Shown one piece after another: positions 10,201-19,600 of a stretch of 64,000 nt of DNA. Position 1 is the first letter of the stretch, and every line of letters begins with the position of its first letter. This stretch comes from an uncultured cyanobacterium. Its GTDB lineage: Bacteria; Cyanobacteriota; Cyanobacteriia; CACIAM-69d. Under the pieces are notes generated by a model. It was given only the letters and a program-made list of their open reading frames with translations. It searched no databases and was not told the DNA's origin. The position numbers and the translations under genes were made by a program. The stretch spans positions 1-64,000 of the forward strand of contig CALGDE010000166.1 in assembly GCA_937883785.1 (NCBI GenBank), read 5' to 3'.

Positions 10201-10611
10201 TAAATGTCCCCACTCATCGTCCCCCACCACCGGCTGTCCCGTATCGGTGCCGTATTTGGCGTGCAGGGAATCCAACGGAGCCTGGGTGACCTTAAACCGC
10301 TCCACCTTGTGGGACTGGCGCATCATCGCCATCATCAGCCCCCGCATTAGTTTCACCACACTTTGTTGCAGCTCGTGGGCAATGCCATCGTCTGCCCCGG
10401 ACCGCCGATACGCCGCCCCCAACCCCCACACCGCCAAAATGCTGTACACGTTATCGCGCACCCAGGCGTCTGTGTAGTCTCCGTGGGTGGTCACCGCCGT
10501 GCTGGCGGGCAACAGCCCCGTCACTGGATTTTGTCGGGACAGGATGGTTTTTTCCACCTGTTGGTAATAGAAACTGAGGCGATCGCGGTAGGCGGTTTCT
10601 GAAAGCACCAT
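7300..10611 (-). CDS. glycoside hydrolase family 15 / phosphorylase-kinase alpha-beta-like protein
   Basis: A 1103-residue protein. The N-terminal 400 or so residues match the GH15-type (alpha/alpha)6 barrel as found in cyanobacterial phosphorylase b kinase alpha/beta-like proteins. Landmarks are [28 protein letters not shown], with the W-RD-N pattern of the glucan-binding pocket, then [16 protein letters not shown] and [29 protein letters not shown]. The remaining 700 residues lack an enzymatic signature that I recognise and resemble the regulatory C-terminal half of that family. Whether it hydrolyses alpha-glucans or is a regulatory scaffold is not decided by the sequence. It stands alone and is transcribed towards the small gene at 7017. 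The ATG at 10611 gives the expected N-terminus. Confidence 0.88.
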   Translation of the reverse strand: [1103 protein letters not shown]

Positions 10612-10684
10612 AAAAACTAACCCTCTCTTACACGTAGCTTCTTGTTGGGGCGCTAATTAGATTGCCAACTCGTGGGTGGATCTA

Positions 10685-10897
10685 ATGGCTAATGGGGGCA
10701 ACGGCTATTGGATCCAAAAACTTAGCGGTCTCAATATTAGCGTCCCCAATAATCGGAGTTTTCAGGCTGTCCAAATCGCCAACTTAAATACCATCGGAAA
10801 AGTGGTTTGAAGGGAAGACCATTGGGATATCTGGACCCTGCCAAAGAAACTTGAAGTCCCCATCAAAAGCATTTATTCAACACGCTTTAGGAGATAG
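10685..10897 (+). pseudogene. possible coding remnant interrupted by TGA
   Basis: From ATG 10685 the frame reads NGGNGYWIQKLSGLNISVPN and on to IGKVV, meets TGA at 10808-10810, then continues in the same frame as REDHWDIWTLPKKLEVPIK and ends at TAG 10895-10897. The protein-like composition on both sides of one stop suggests decay of a short gene (TGG to TGA would restore it). I recognise no family, and chance cannot be excluded. Confidence 0.25.
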
Positions 10898-11163
10898 GGT
10901 ACCGCCGAAGCTTGCTGAAAACCGTACAGCTAGAACCTCCTAACAATTCAACATCGTCACTGAAGTTGTCACTGCATCTTTCTTTACTAAAACTCCAAAT
11001 CAGAACAGCGGCAAATTTTCATCGCCTCCAGAAAAACTAGAGACTAAATCCGACTACACTGGGAAAGGAAGAGAAGGGTCGGCATTTATCGCGTCTACGG
11101 TCAATAAGCCCAAGCTGAGTCCAAGTTAATTTTGATACATTGTCCTTTGAGGCGTGGCTGTTT

Positions 11164-11291
11164 AGGGGCGATGCTCATTTAAATGTTAAATCTAATGGCG
11201 GCCGGGGTTACAGCCCCTAGCGTTCTTTAGTGTCAAATAGCGCGTACTTTCCACGGTCTAAAGCTTCTGGCGTCTAACTAAACACATGCCC
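11164..11291 (+). repeat. dispersed intergenic repeat, copy A
   Basis: A copy of the window-wide repeat. The left end is TGCTCATTTAAATG. The core contains GGGGTTACAGCCCC (a small stem) and TTCCACGGTCTAAAGC. The right end, GCTTCTGGCGTCTAACTAAACACATG, is an imperfect inverted copy of the left end. Confidence 0.65.
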
Positions 11292-11558
11292 TAATCAACC
11301 GCGCGATGACACGATCGCCTCTCTAGAATCTGAGGCTCTTGCTGTGGCGATCACTCCAGCAAATTCTAAGTGTCCATCCGCCGATTCTCCGCCGAGCCAT
11401 TTCTCCGGCGCTCCGACGGGGCACCGTGATCGCCAGTTCCGTAGTTAGTTTTATTCAGGCTCTAACCTTCAGCTGGTGAGACCGTCTTCGATAGCGACTG
11501 TTTTTTTGTCGCATTTGAAGGGAACTCTTTGACGGGGGCTTCACGATTCAATAGGCGA

Positions 11559-11696
11559 GGGCGTGTCATCAATGAGTGCCAGACCTCTTACGCAGTGGGA
11601 AGTTTACGTCCTTTCAAAATAAAAAGCGCCAGGGGCTGAAACCCCTGTGGCTTTTGGTTTTGAGATTTATTTGAGATTTAAATGACGGCAGCCTCC
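11559..11696 (-). repeat. dispersed intergenic repeat, copy B
   Basis: The repeat is inverted relative to copy A. It runs from GGGCGTGTCATCAATGAGTG, through the core GCAGTGGGAAGTTTACGTCC and AGGGGCTGAAACCCCT, to GATTTAAATGACGGCAGCC. About 270 bp separate it from copy A. Confidence 0.65.
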
Positions 11697-12174
11697 ATTC
11701 AATCCAAAAAGCGCCCGGATTCCGCTGCAAAGGCAAGCAAAAAAGAAGAGGCGGAAATACTGGACTTCCTGTCAGTGATTGGGCGCGTTTGCTGGACAAA
11801 GACCGTAAACCAGCTCCATCGATAGACACCGTAACGCCCTTAAATTTTCCGGGGAAAACTACGCTAACTTGTTCGCCGCCTGCGGTTTGGTAACAACTGG
11901 GCAACCTATCGCAACAATCGCAACACCTTGAGGTGACCGCCGGAACTCCAGCAACTGCGCCTGACCCCTACGATTTTTCCTACTGATGCCCTCCCTTGAG
12001 CCCTCAACTCATGCACTTAATCGCTGCCATCGCCTACAAAATCGGACACAATGGGGTCAGCCACCTGAAATTAAGCCGTAAAACGCACCACTGTTATGGC
12101 TTGTTGTTAAAAATTCTATTCATTGGAGTCATTCGTAAGGCGGCTATCGAAGACTTGGTTGGAGGGGCGATCGC

Positions 12175-15100
12175 GTGAATCTTCGCAAAAAAACCCTGGC
12201 GGTCCTAGCGGCAGCATCCGTAGGGCTTATTGTGGTTTTGTACGCCTCTTTCTCCATCGTAGTTGCCAGCGATTTCCAAGGGCTAGAAAGCCAGTATGCG
12301 CGCCAAAATATGGCTCGGGCTTTGGAAACTCTGGCTTCGGATATTGAGCGCTTGAACGCTTCAGCCCAGGAATATGCTGAGTGGAATGACACCTACGACT
12401 ACATTCTCAGCCGCGATCCGAAGTATATAGAGTCCAATTTAGTTGAGCGCACTTTTCAAGCCCTGCGCCTCAATATTTTGATCATTTTGGACAACGACGG
12501 AGAAATTGTTTGGAGTAAGGAATTTGACCCCAGGGCAAACACATTGGTGGAACCCATGGCGTCCCGGCTTAAACCTTTAGTGAGTAAGACAGCCCTTCAG
12601 GATTTTTCCGATACGAACGACTATCGTGCTGGACTGTTTAAGGTGGCTGGTCGCCCCATGGCTGTCGCCGCTCGCCCCATTATTACTAGTGGCGGGCGCG
12701 GTCCCATTCGCGGCACTTTGATTATGGGGCGAGTGGTGGATTTGGAACCCATCGAAAACTTAACGGAAAGTGCCAATCCACTGGTATTTTTGGATTCCGT
12801 TGATCAGGCTGCGTTTGCGCGCAAGGATGGTGTACTGCGCCCCCTGAGCGAGCAGTTTTATGGGGCGCGGGTGATGCAGCCTATTTTTGGGGGGCTGAAA
12901 TGGCGCAGGGACGTGTCTATTCCTAATGGCGTTACCCCGCCGCCCACTAGCTCCGTGAATAGCTATCTGGGCCCCAATGGCAACACCGTTCCTCCCATTG
13001 CCGTTATTCAGCGTAATGCGGACAGTATGGGGGGCTATGCGCTGTTGACGGACATTTTGGGACAGCCTGGATTTATTTTGCGGGTGGACTTGGAGCGCAA
13101 GATTTACCGTCAAGGACGGGTGGCGATCGATTATTTAGCGATCGCCGTTCTAGCCGCCGGGATTTGTTTCGGTGGCATAGGCTGGGTGCTTATTGAAAAG
13201 CTGGTGCTGTCCCGCCTGACGCGCTTGACTAACGATGTGGAAGCCATTGGGCAAAGTGGCAACCTGGCGGCACGGGTTTACATGGGTGGGGACGACGAGC
13301 TGGCAAGCTTGTCCAGTTCCATTGACAACATGTTGGGAGCCTTGGAGGAGTTCCAGCAGGAGCGGTTCAACGCCGACGAGCGCTATCGACTGATGGCGGA
13401 TAACTCCACAGACCTAATTGCCCGTCAGGATCCCCAGGGGGTTTATCAGTATGCATCGCCAGCCTGTAAGGCGTTGCTCGGTTATGACACCCAGGAGCTG
13501 TTGGGGCGATCGCGGCGGGAGTTTATTCATCCCCAGGACCAAAATCTATTTGCAAAAGGAGCTCGCCAGCTTCGACAAAATCGACCCACCACCCATACAG
13601 TGCAGTACCGCATGCTGCATAAAGCGGGCTACTACGTGTGGTTTGAAACCACTAGCCGCAATATTTACGATCCAGAAACCAATGCCCTCCAAGGCACGAT
13701 TTCCGTTTCGCGGGATATCACCAGCCGTAAACAAACGGAGCAGCAGCTGCGAGATGGCGAGGCGTCTATTCGGGCTTTGTACCAAATTACGGCGGATCGA
13801 GGGCTTAATTTTGAGGATCGCCTGCAGCTTCTGCTGAAAATGGGCTGTGAGAAATTTGGACTGCCTACGGGAGTTTTAATGGAGGTTAAGGACGATTTAA
13901 TTATCGTGCCGTCCTCTGGGGATCAGTCCAACAGCAGTGCGCCCTCTGAGTCGGAGCCGGCGGCTTTCGGAGAGCTTCAGTGTGAAATTGTGGCGGTGTG
14001 CTACTGCAACGGCCAGAAAGACGGAGACTCTGAACAGGTGATGGCAGCGGGCGATCGCTTCCCCCTGCGCGGTACCCATTTTGAAGCCACCTTAATTCAG
14101 GACGATCCCCTTTACTTTGAAGACGTGGGGCTGACCCCCTTTGCGGATAAATTTCCGCGTTTGGGGGTGGATATTGGGGCTTATTTGGGCACCGCCGTTA
14201 CCGTGGGCACCCGCGGCTACGGCACCCTAAGCTTCTGGAGTGACGATCCCATTTATCGTCCTTTTAAAGCCGTCGATTTAGAGCTGCTGCGTCTCATGGC
14301 CCAGTGGATCGGGGGAGAAATTGAACGACAGCAGGCCGCTGACGATTTGGCGCACGCTCGGGATCAAGCTTTGGAGGCCACCCGCGCCAAAAGCGAATTC
14401 CTCGCCACCATGAGCCACGAAATTCGTACCCCTATGAATGCCGTAATTGGTATGACTGGGCTATTGCTGGACACGGAGCTTACTCCGGAGCAGCGGGACT
14501 TTGTGGAAACGGTGCGCAGCAGTAGCGATGCGTTGCTGACCATCATTAACGACATTTTGGACTTTTCCAAAATTGAGTCGGGGATGCTGGAGCTGGAGCA
14601 GCAGCCCTTTGACTTGCGTCAGTGTATTGAAGAATGTCTGGATCTGTTGGCGAACCGTGCCGCCGATAAGCGTTTGGATCTGGGCTACCTGATGGATGAA
14701 CAGGTGCCCAACTTGATTGTGGGGGACGTCACCCGTTTGCGGCAGATTGTGGTGAATTTGCTCAGCAACGCAGTGAAGTTCACGGCCCACGGGGAAGTGG
14801 TGGTGGAAGTTAAGGCGACGGAGTATGAGTTGGAAACGGATCATGCGGCGTTGATTCAGCCGGAGCCGTCCGTTTACGAAGCCAACAAGCCCGTGGATAA
14901 CTTCGCAACGCCGCCTCTGCAAATTCACATTGCCGTGCGCGACACGGGCATCGGTATTCCCCCAGAGCGCATGAACCGATTGTTTAAATCCTTTAGCCAG
15001 GTGGATGCGTCCACCACCCGTGAGTACGGGGGAACGGGGCTGGGGTTGGCCATTAGTAAGCGTCTGTCGGAGATGATGGGCGGCACCATGTGGGTGGAAA

Positions 15101-16593
15101 GTGAAGAGGGGGTGGGCTCCACATTTCAATTCACCATCGTGACCAGCGCTGCGCCGTTTTCGTCTCTGGTTACTTTCCACGACTCCCATCCCCAGCTGGA
15201 GGAGAAGGTGCTTTTGGTGGTGGACGACAATGCCACAAATCGGGAAATTGTTATGCGTCAAACGGGGAGCTGGGGCATGGTGTCCTATGCGGCAGCCTCT
15301 GGGGATGAGGCGCTAGCGCTGGTGGATCAGGGAATTAAGTTTGATGTGGCGATTTTAGATATGCATATGCCGGCGATGAACGGCATTGAGCTGGCATCGG
15401 CTCTCCATCGGCTGCCGGTGGCGGAAAAGTTGCCTCTGGTGATGTTGACCTCCAGCTTGGGACGTCAGGAGATGGCGCGGGAGGAGCAGGCTCATTTTGT
15501 CACGGTGTTGAATAAGCCCATTAAGCAGTCCCAGCTATACAACACCCTGCTGTCGGTGTTTGGCGGGCTTCAGACTCAGGTGGCTCGCAGTCGGCGTCCG
15601 GAGCTGTCCTTTGATGAGTCCATGGGCGATCGCCATCCCCTACGAATTTTGCTGGCGGATGACCATGCGGTGAATCAAAAGGTAGCAACGCAGATTTTGA
15701 AGCGTATGGGCTATCGGGCTGATGTGGCGGGCAATGGGTTGGAGGTGTTGGCGGCCCTGCGACTGCAAACCTACGACGTGGTGCTGATGGATGTGCAGAT
15801 GCCGGAGATGGATGGGTTGTCGGCGACGCGACGAATTCGAGAAGAGTGGCCGCCGGAGCGCCAGCCCACCATTGTGGCGATGACGGCTAATGCCATGCAG
15901 GGAGACCGGGAAGCCTGTTTGGAGGCGGGCATGGATAGCTACGTTAGCAAACCTATCCAAATTAATCGCCTGGCGACGGTGCTGCGGGAGTGTCGCGGGT
16001 TGAAAACGGGCGATCGCGACCATGGTTCTGTGGGCGATGGTGTGGTTAACGGCGATTCATTAAATGGCGATTCCCTCAATGGAGATAACGCTGACGGGCA
16101 GAATAAGGTGGCGGTGGGACCTGCTGTGGAAGCCGTAACGGCAGATTTGGCGGTCTCTTCTGGGGATATTTCTGTGCAGAAAAAAGCTGAGACGTCGGTC
16201 TTTAATGGATCACTTAAAGGTGCTGCCAGGGAGTCTTCTAAGGTTGAGCCCCTTGAGGATGAGGTCTTAAATCCCCATATTTTGGAGAGCCTGCGGGAAA
16301 TTGATTTTCTCGATGAAAGTATTGAGCTGTATCTTCAGGATTCACCAGCCCTTTGGCAGGGGGTGAAAGGGGCGATCGCCGCAAAGGATGTGGATAAACT
16401 TAAGGACGCTGCCCACTCTTTAAAATCCACCAGCGGCACTATGGGGGCAATGGTGCTTTACGATATTTGCCAGCAGTTAGAAAACTGCGCTAAATCTGGG
16501 GATATGGCGGGCGCGACGGGGCTGTTGCCAGCGGTGGAAACCCGGTATAGACAGGCGATCGCCGCCCTCAAAGGCGAGTACCAGCAGGGGTAA
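12175..16593 (+). CDS. CHASE4-HAMP-PAS-GAF hybrid histidine kinase with two receivers and an HPt domain
   Basis: A 1472-residue membrane sensor kinase. After TM1 (about 8-30) comes an extracytoplasmic CHASE4-type domain ([15 protein letters not shown] at 63-77). TM2 (about 318-343), HAMP (344-397), PAS (397-520) and GAF (about 530-720) follow. The HisKA box [14 protein letters not shown] has phospho-acceptor His748. The HATPase has N box [18 protein letters not shown] and GGTGLGLAI. Two receivers carry Asp1062 (ILDMHMP) and Asp1206 (LMDVQMP), and a C-terminal HPt has His1414 ([13 protein letters not shown]). All phosphorelay residues are present, so the protein holds a complete His-Asp-His relay. 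Linker 1290-1370 has short SLNGD repeats. The GTG start at 12175 has RBS GGAGGGG seven bases upstream. No response regulator is adjacent, and the ligand is unknown. Confidence 0.93.
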   Translation: MNLRKKTLAVLAAASVGLIVVLYASFSIVVASDFQGLESQYARQNMARALETLASDIERLNASAQEYAEWNDTYDYILSRDPKYIESNLVERTFQALRLNILIILDNDGEIVWSKEFDPRANTLVEPMASRLKPLVSKTALQDFSDTNDYRAGLFKVAGRPMAVAARPIITSGGRGPIRGTLIMGRVVDLEPIENLTESANPLVFLDSVDQAAFARKDGVLRPLSEQFYGARVMQPIFGGLKWRRDVSIPNGVTPPPTSSVNSYLGPNGNTVPPIAVIQRNADSMGGYALLTDILGQPGFILRVDLERKIYRQGRVAIDYLAIAVLAAGICFGGIGWVLIEKLVLSRLTRLTNDVEAIGQSGNLAARVYMGGDDELASLSSSIDNMLGALEEFQQERFNADERYRLMADNSTDLIARQDPQGVYQYASPACKALLGYDTQELLGRSRREFIHPQDQNLFAKGARQLRQNRPTTHTVQYRMLHKAGYYVWFETTSRNIYDPETNALQGTISVSRDITSRKQTEQQLRDGEASIRALYQITADRGLNFEDRLQLLLKMGCEKFGLPTGVLMEVKDDLIIVPSSGDQSNSSAPSESEPAAFGELQCEIVAVCYCNGQKDGDSEQVMAAGDRFPLRGTHFEATLIQDDPLYFEDVGLTPFADKFPRLGVDIGAYLGTAVTVGTRGYGTLSFWSDDPIYRPFKAVDLELLRLMAQWIGGEIERQQAADDLAHARDQALEATRAKSEFLATMSHEIRTPMNAVIGMTGLLLDTELTPEQRDFVETVRSSSDALLTIINDILDFSKIESGMLELEQQPFDLRQCIEECLDLLANRAADKRLDLGYLMDEQVPNLIVGDVTRLRQIVVNLLSNAVKFTAHGEVVVEVKATEYELETDHAALIQPEPSVYEANKPVDNFATPPLQIHIAVRDTGIGIPPERMNRLFKSFSQVDASTTREYGGTGLGLAISKRLSEMMGGTMWVESEEGVGSTFQFTIVTSAAPFSSLVTFHDSHPQLEEKVLLVVDDNATNREIVMRQTGSWGMVSYAAASGDEALALVDQGIKFDVAILDMHMPAMNGIELASALHRLPVAEKLPLVMLTSSLGRQEMAREEQAHFVTVLNKPIKQSQLYNTLLSVFGGLQTQVARSRRPELSFDESMGDRHPLRILLADDHAVNQKVATQILKRMGYRADVAGNGLEVLAALRLQTYDVVLMDVQMPEMDGLSATRRIREEWPPERQPTIVAMTANAMQGDREACLEAGMDSYVSKPIQINRLATVLRECRGLKTGDRDHGSVGDGVVNGDSLNGDSLNGDNADGQNKVAVGPAVEAVTADLAVSSGDISVQKKAETSVFNGSLKGAARESSKVEPLEDEVLNPHILESLREIDFLDESIELYLQDSPALWQGVKGAIAAKDVDKLKDAAHSLKSTSGTMGAMVLYDICQQLENCAKSGDMAGATGLLPAVETRYRQAIAALKGEYQQG

Positions 16594-16626
16594 ACACCTG
16601 TGGACCCTGGGGACTGTGCTGTCAAG

Positions 16627-19600
16627 CTACCAGGGACTACCAATCGCCGTAAATGCGGACCAATAGTAAGGATGGCGCAGGTCAGCGACGGAAATATCTT
16701 GCAAGTCCGGCGGCAGGGGAATTTTTAAGTCGTCATCTTCTCCTTTGCCTTCCACAATCAAAACGCCATTTTTAATGGTGGCTTCTCCGCGCATCATGGC
16801 GAGCTGCGCCCGCTGGAGCGCCGCAGACTTGGTGGCAATATCGCCGTCAGCCCACTGGCGATAGAACTGTCCCATTAGTACCGAAGTGCCCGCGTCATCC
16901 ACGTACCATAGGCTGGCGATCGCCGTTCGGACCCCCGATTGCACACTGAGCCCCGCAAAGCCCAGCTCCGCTTGAGCATTACCCAACGCCGTACGGCAGG
17001 CACTTAGCACCAGCAAATTCACCACCGGATTTCCCAGACTTAGCTGGTCAAGGTTGTTAAGGCTCACCCGCTCCTGCCCAAACTGAATGTAGGAGTTGGC
17101 AATGCTGCCCCCCTGGAAATCGGCGTGGGTCGCCAAATGAACGATCGCATCAGGATCCGCCTGGCGTTGGGCACGGAAATTTTTCACATTAAACGCATCA
17201 TTTAGGAATGATCGCCCCTGCCAACTTTTCTGGGTAATGGTTTCCAGTTCCACCGGCACAAAGGGCAAAGGAATTTGGGATGGATCCTCAAATTCTGATG
17301 CGCCCATGGCTAAAATCCCGGATCCCCGATCTAACCTTTGCTGAGAATTGATCGCGTCAAAGGAAGTTAGCAATGTGAAGTTGTACTCTTCCACAAAATA
17401 GTGCTCCCCGTCGTGCAAGGCAGCGATGGGCGTACTGCGCAGCTCTGGGCTAAGGGACATAATCACCGAATCAATACTGTCTAGCTCCAGGCGATCCTCA
17501 ACGGGGCGAATAATGTAGTTGTATAGCTCCTGGGCAGGCGCTAAATGTTGAACGGTATCACCCCGTAATACCGGATTGGTGACGGCTCGCCGCAACTGGC
17601 TGGCTGCATTACTCAACACCAACTGCCCCGCATTGGGCACAACCCGGCGAATGGGATCGTTGTCCCGCGTAATCAGCAACAGCTCCAGATGCTCTGGATA
17701 GGACAAGGTGTACAGGATGGCGTAGCGCTGGCGGGTGCGCTCTTCCCACACACGCACTAGCTCCTGCATCCGCGCCACCGTTGTTCTATCAATTTCTCGA
17801 ATGGCGGCGGTTGCTTCGTCCTGGGCGTAGACCGCTAGTTCGTAACGGCGCAGGGCATCAGTGGCGGCGATCGCCCCAGAAATATCTCCCCGGTCCACCG
17901 CCTCGCGGATCTGCCGTGCAAAATCCACCGACACCGGATCTGCCTGGTCCGCCGATTTGGGCAGCAGCGTATTTAAGTTAATTTCCTCTGGTTCAGCAGC
18001 CTCGCGCAGCAACTGGGATAATCGCACCGTCCGTTCCCGCTGTTGAGACAGCAAAGGCTCTGTGGGCGGGGGTGTTTGTGGTGTTTCCGTAACCGGCGGC
18101 GTTTCGATGACTGGGGGTGTTTCCGTAACCGGCGGCGTTTCGATGACCGGCGGCGTTTCGATGACCGGCGGCGTTTCGATGACTGGGGGTGTTTCCGGAA
18201 CTGGGTCGGTTGTGGGCGTTTCGAGGGTTGGATCCGGCGTCTCCTCTGGTGGCGTTGTAATAACCGGCGGCGGCGGCAACGGGGTGGTTGTGGTTAATAT
18301 TTCGCCAGGGGTTACGGAAACGCCGCCGTCCACAAATGAGGTGGCTGGGGTGCTTAATAGGCTTAATCCAGTGGGTATGGTGTTGACGCCGTTGGTCAAG
18401 GTGCCTGCGCTGCCGTTAACGCTGGGGTCTCCCGTTTCAAAGGTGGGGGCTCCTCCCGCCGTGGCGCCGCCGTGGCGTAAATCTACCCGTGAGCCTGACG
18501 TGGTACAAACACTGCTGCCTGCACAGCCCACATTGGGCACCAGCCCTGTAAACCGCAGGTCCCCCGCTGTAGTTTCCACAAAGATTGTGCCGCCGGTGCT
18601 GCCCCCTGAACCACTGGCATCAATCCACGGAATAATCACGTCTCCCGTGGGGTCCACAAACACATTGCCGCCAGCGCCCACTGTCCCACGAGAATTGAGG
18701 AAGCCCGAAGTAATCTGAGTTTGCGCCATCACCGTAATGGCACCGCCCGTTGCCGCCGTTGTTGACAGATCCCCCGCCGTAATTTGACCGGTGGCACTTT
18801 CAATGCGGATAGAGTTGCCCGGGTTGGTGATGTTGCCCACCACCAAATCCAAATTGGCAAAGATGCTGATAGGTCCAGGGCCCATCACTGTGGTGCTTTG
18901 GAAGCGATCGCTTTCACTGCGAGCATCGTAACCGCCGCTAACAATGGTGCCGGTCACCACCACTTCGCCATTGGCTCGAACCTGCGTATTTCCCCCCGCC
19001 AAAATCGACGTGCCCGTAATAAATCCCTGGGTGGCGGTGAGGTCAATGGTGGTGGCGGCGTTGAGATCGTCGTAGGTGATATTTCCCTGGTCGCTTACCA
19101 CCGCTAACGATCCCTGGGTGCTGATGAGATCCTGGAGGGTGACGTTGCCGGTGCGGCTGCGTAAAAACACGTTGCCGGTGAAGGTGCGATCGCTCGGAAA
19201 GTCGAGATTGCGCGCCGTGGTCAAAGAAAACAGCCCCGTATTCGCCGCCGCATTGGCCGCCGCATTGGTAGACGCTCCCGCTAACGCCACATCGAAATCA
19301 AGCCCGGTGCCGGTGCCGGTGGCATCAAAGATAGCGCCGCCTGTACCGGTGGCTCGGGCATAATCGCCGACTCCATTGTCGATGGAAATGCCGTTGCCAT
19401 TGGGACCCGTAGCAGTACCCGTTGCGCGCAAAGACCCCGCACCTGTGGTTTCAACGGTGTTTTCAATGCGGATGCCGTCTTCGCCGCCGGTGCCGGTGAT
19501 GGTGATATCGCCATTCACGGTGCTGACGGAACTTTGAAGTTTAACCCCCGCCGATGAGCCGGTGCCCGTAAAAGTAAAAGAACCGGTGCCCGCTGCTGAG

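Larger units (their letters stand above)
10612..12174. other. 1.56-kb gene-poor, apparently decayed region
   Basis: No intact gene is supported here. The region holds a possible broken coding remnant at 10685-10897 and two copies of the dispersed repeat in opposite orientation (11164-11291 and 11559-11696). It also has a small GCGAC/GTCGC stem around a T7 run (11494-11512) and the ribosome binding site GGAGGGG (12161-12167) of the histidine kinase gene. Stops are frequent in all frames and codon bias is weak. Confidence 0.5.

Noticed and set aside
11614-11904. 96-codon minus-strand open frame in the decayed zone
   Set aside because: It runs into repeat copy B, has no ribosome binding site and shows no family pattern. 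It may be a fossil but cannot be supported as a gene.
11996-12178. 60-codon plus-strand frame whose stop overlaps the GTG of the histidine kinase
   Set aside because: The GTGA overlap resembles coupling, but the start is TTG without a ribosome binding site and the last codons are HIP1 sequence. Too weak to call.
14461-15261. 266-codon minus-strand open frame inside the histidine kinase gene
   Set aside because: It is His/Gln-rich shadow of the HATPase-coding strand. The plus frame has all kinase motifs.
18081-18206. Possible CRISPR-like array
   Set aside because: Units are contiguous, with no spacers, and encode an in-frame Pro-rich hexapeptide.
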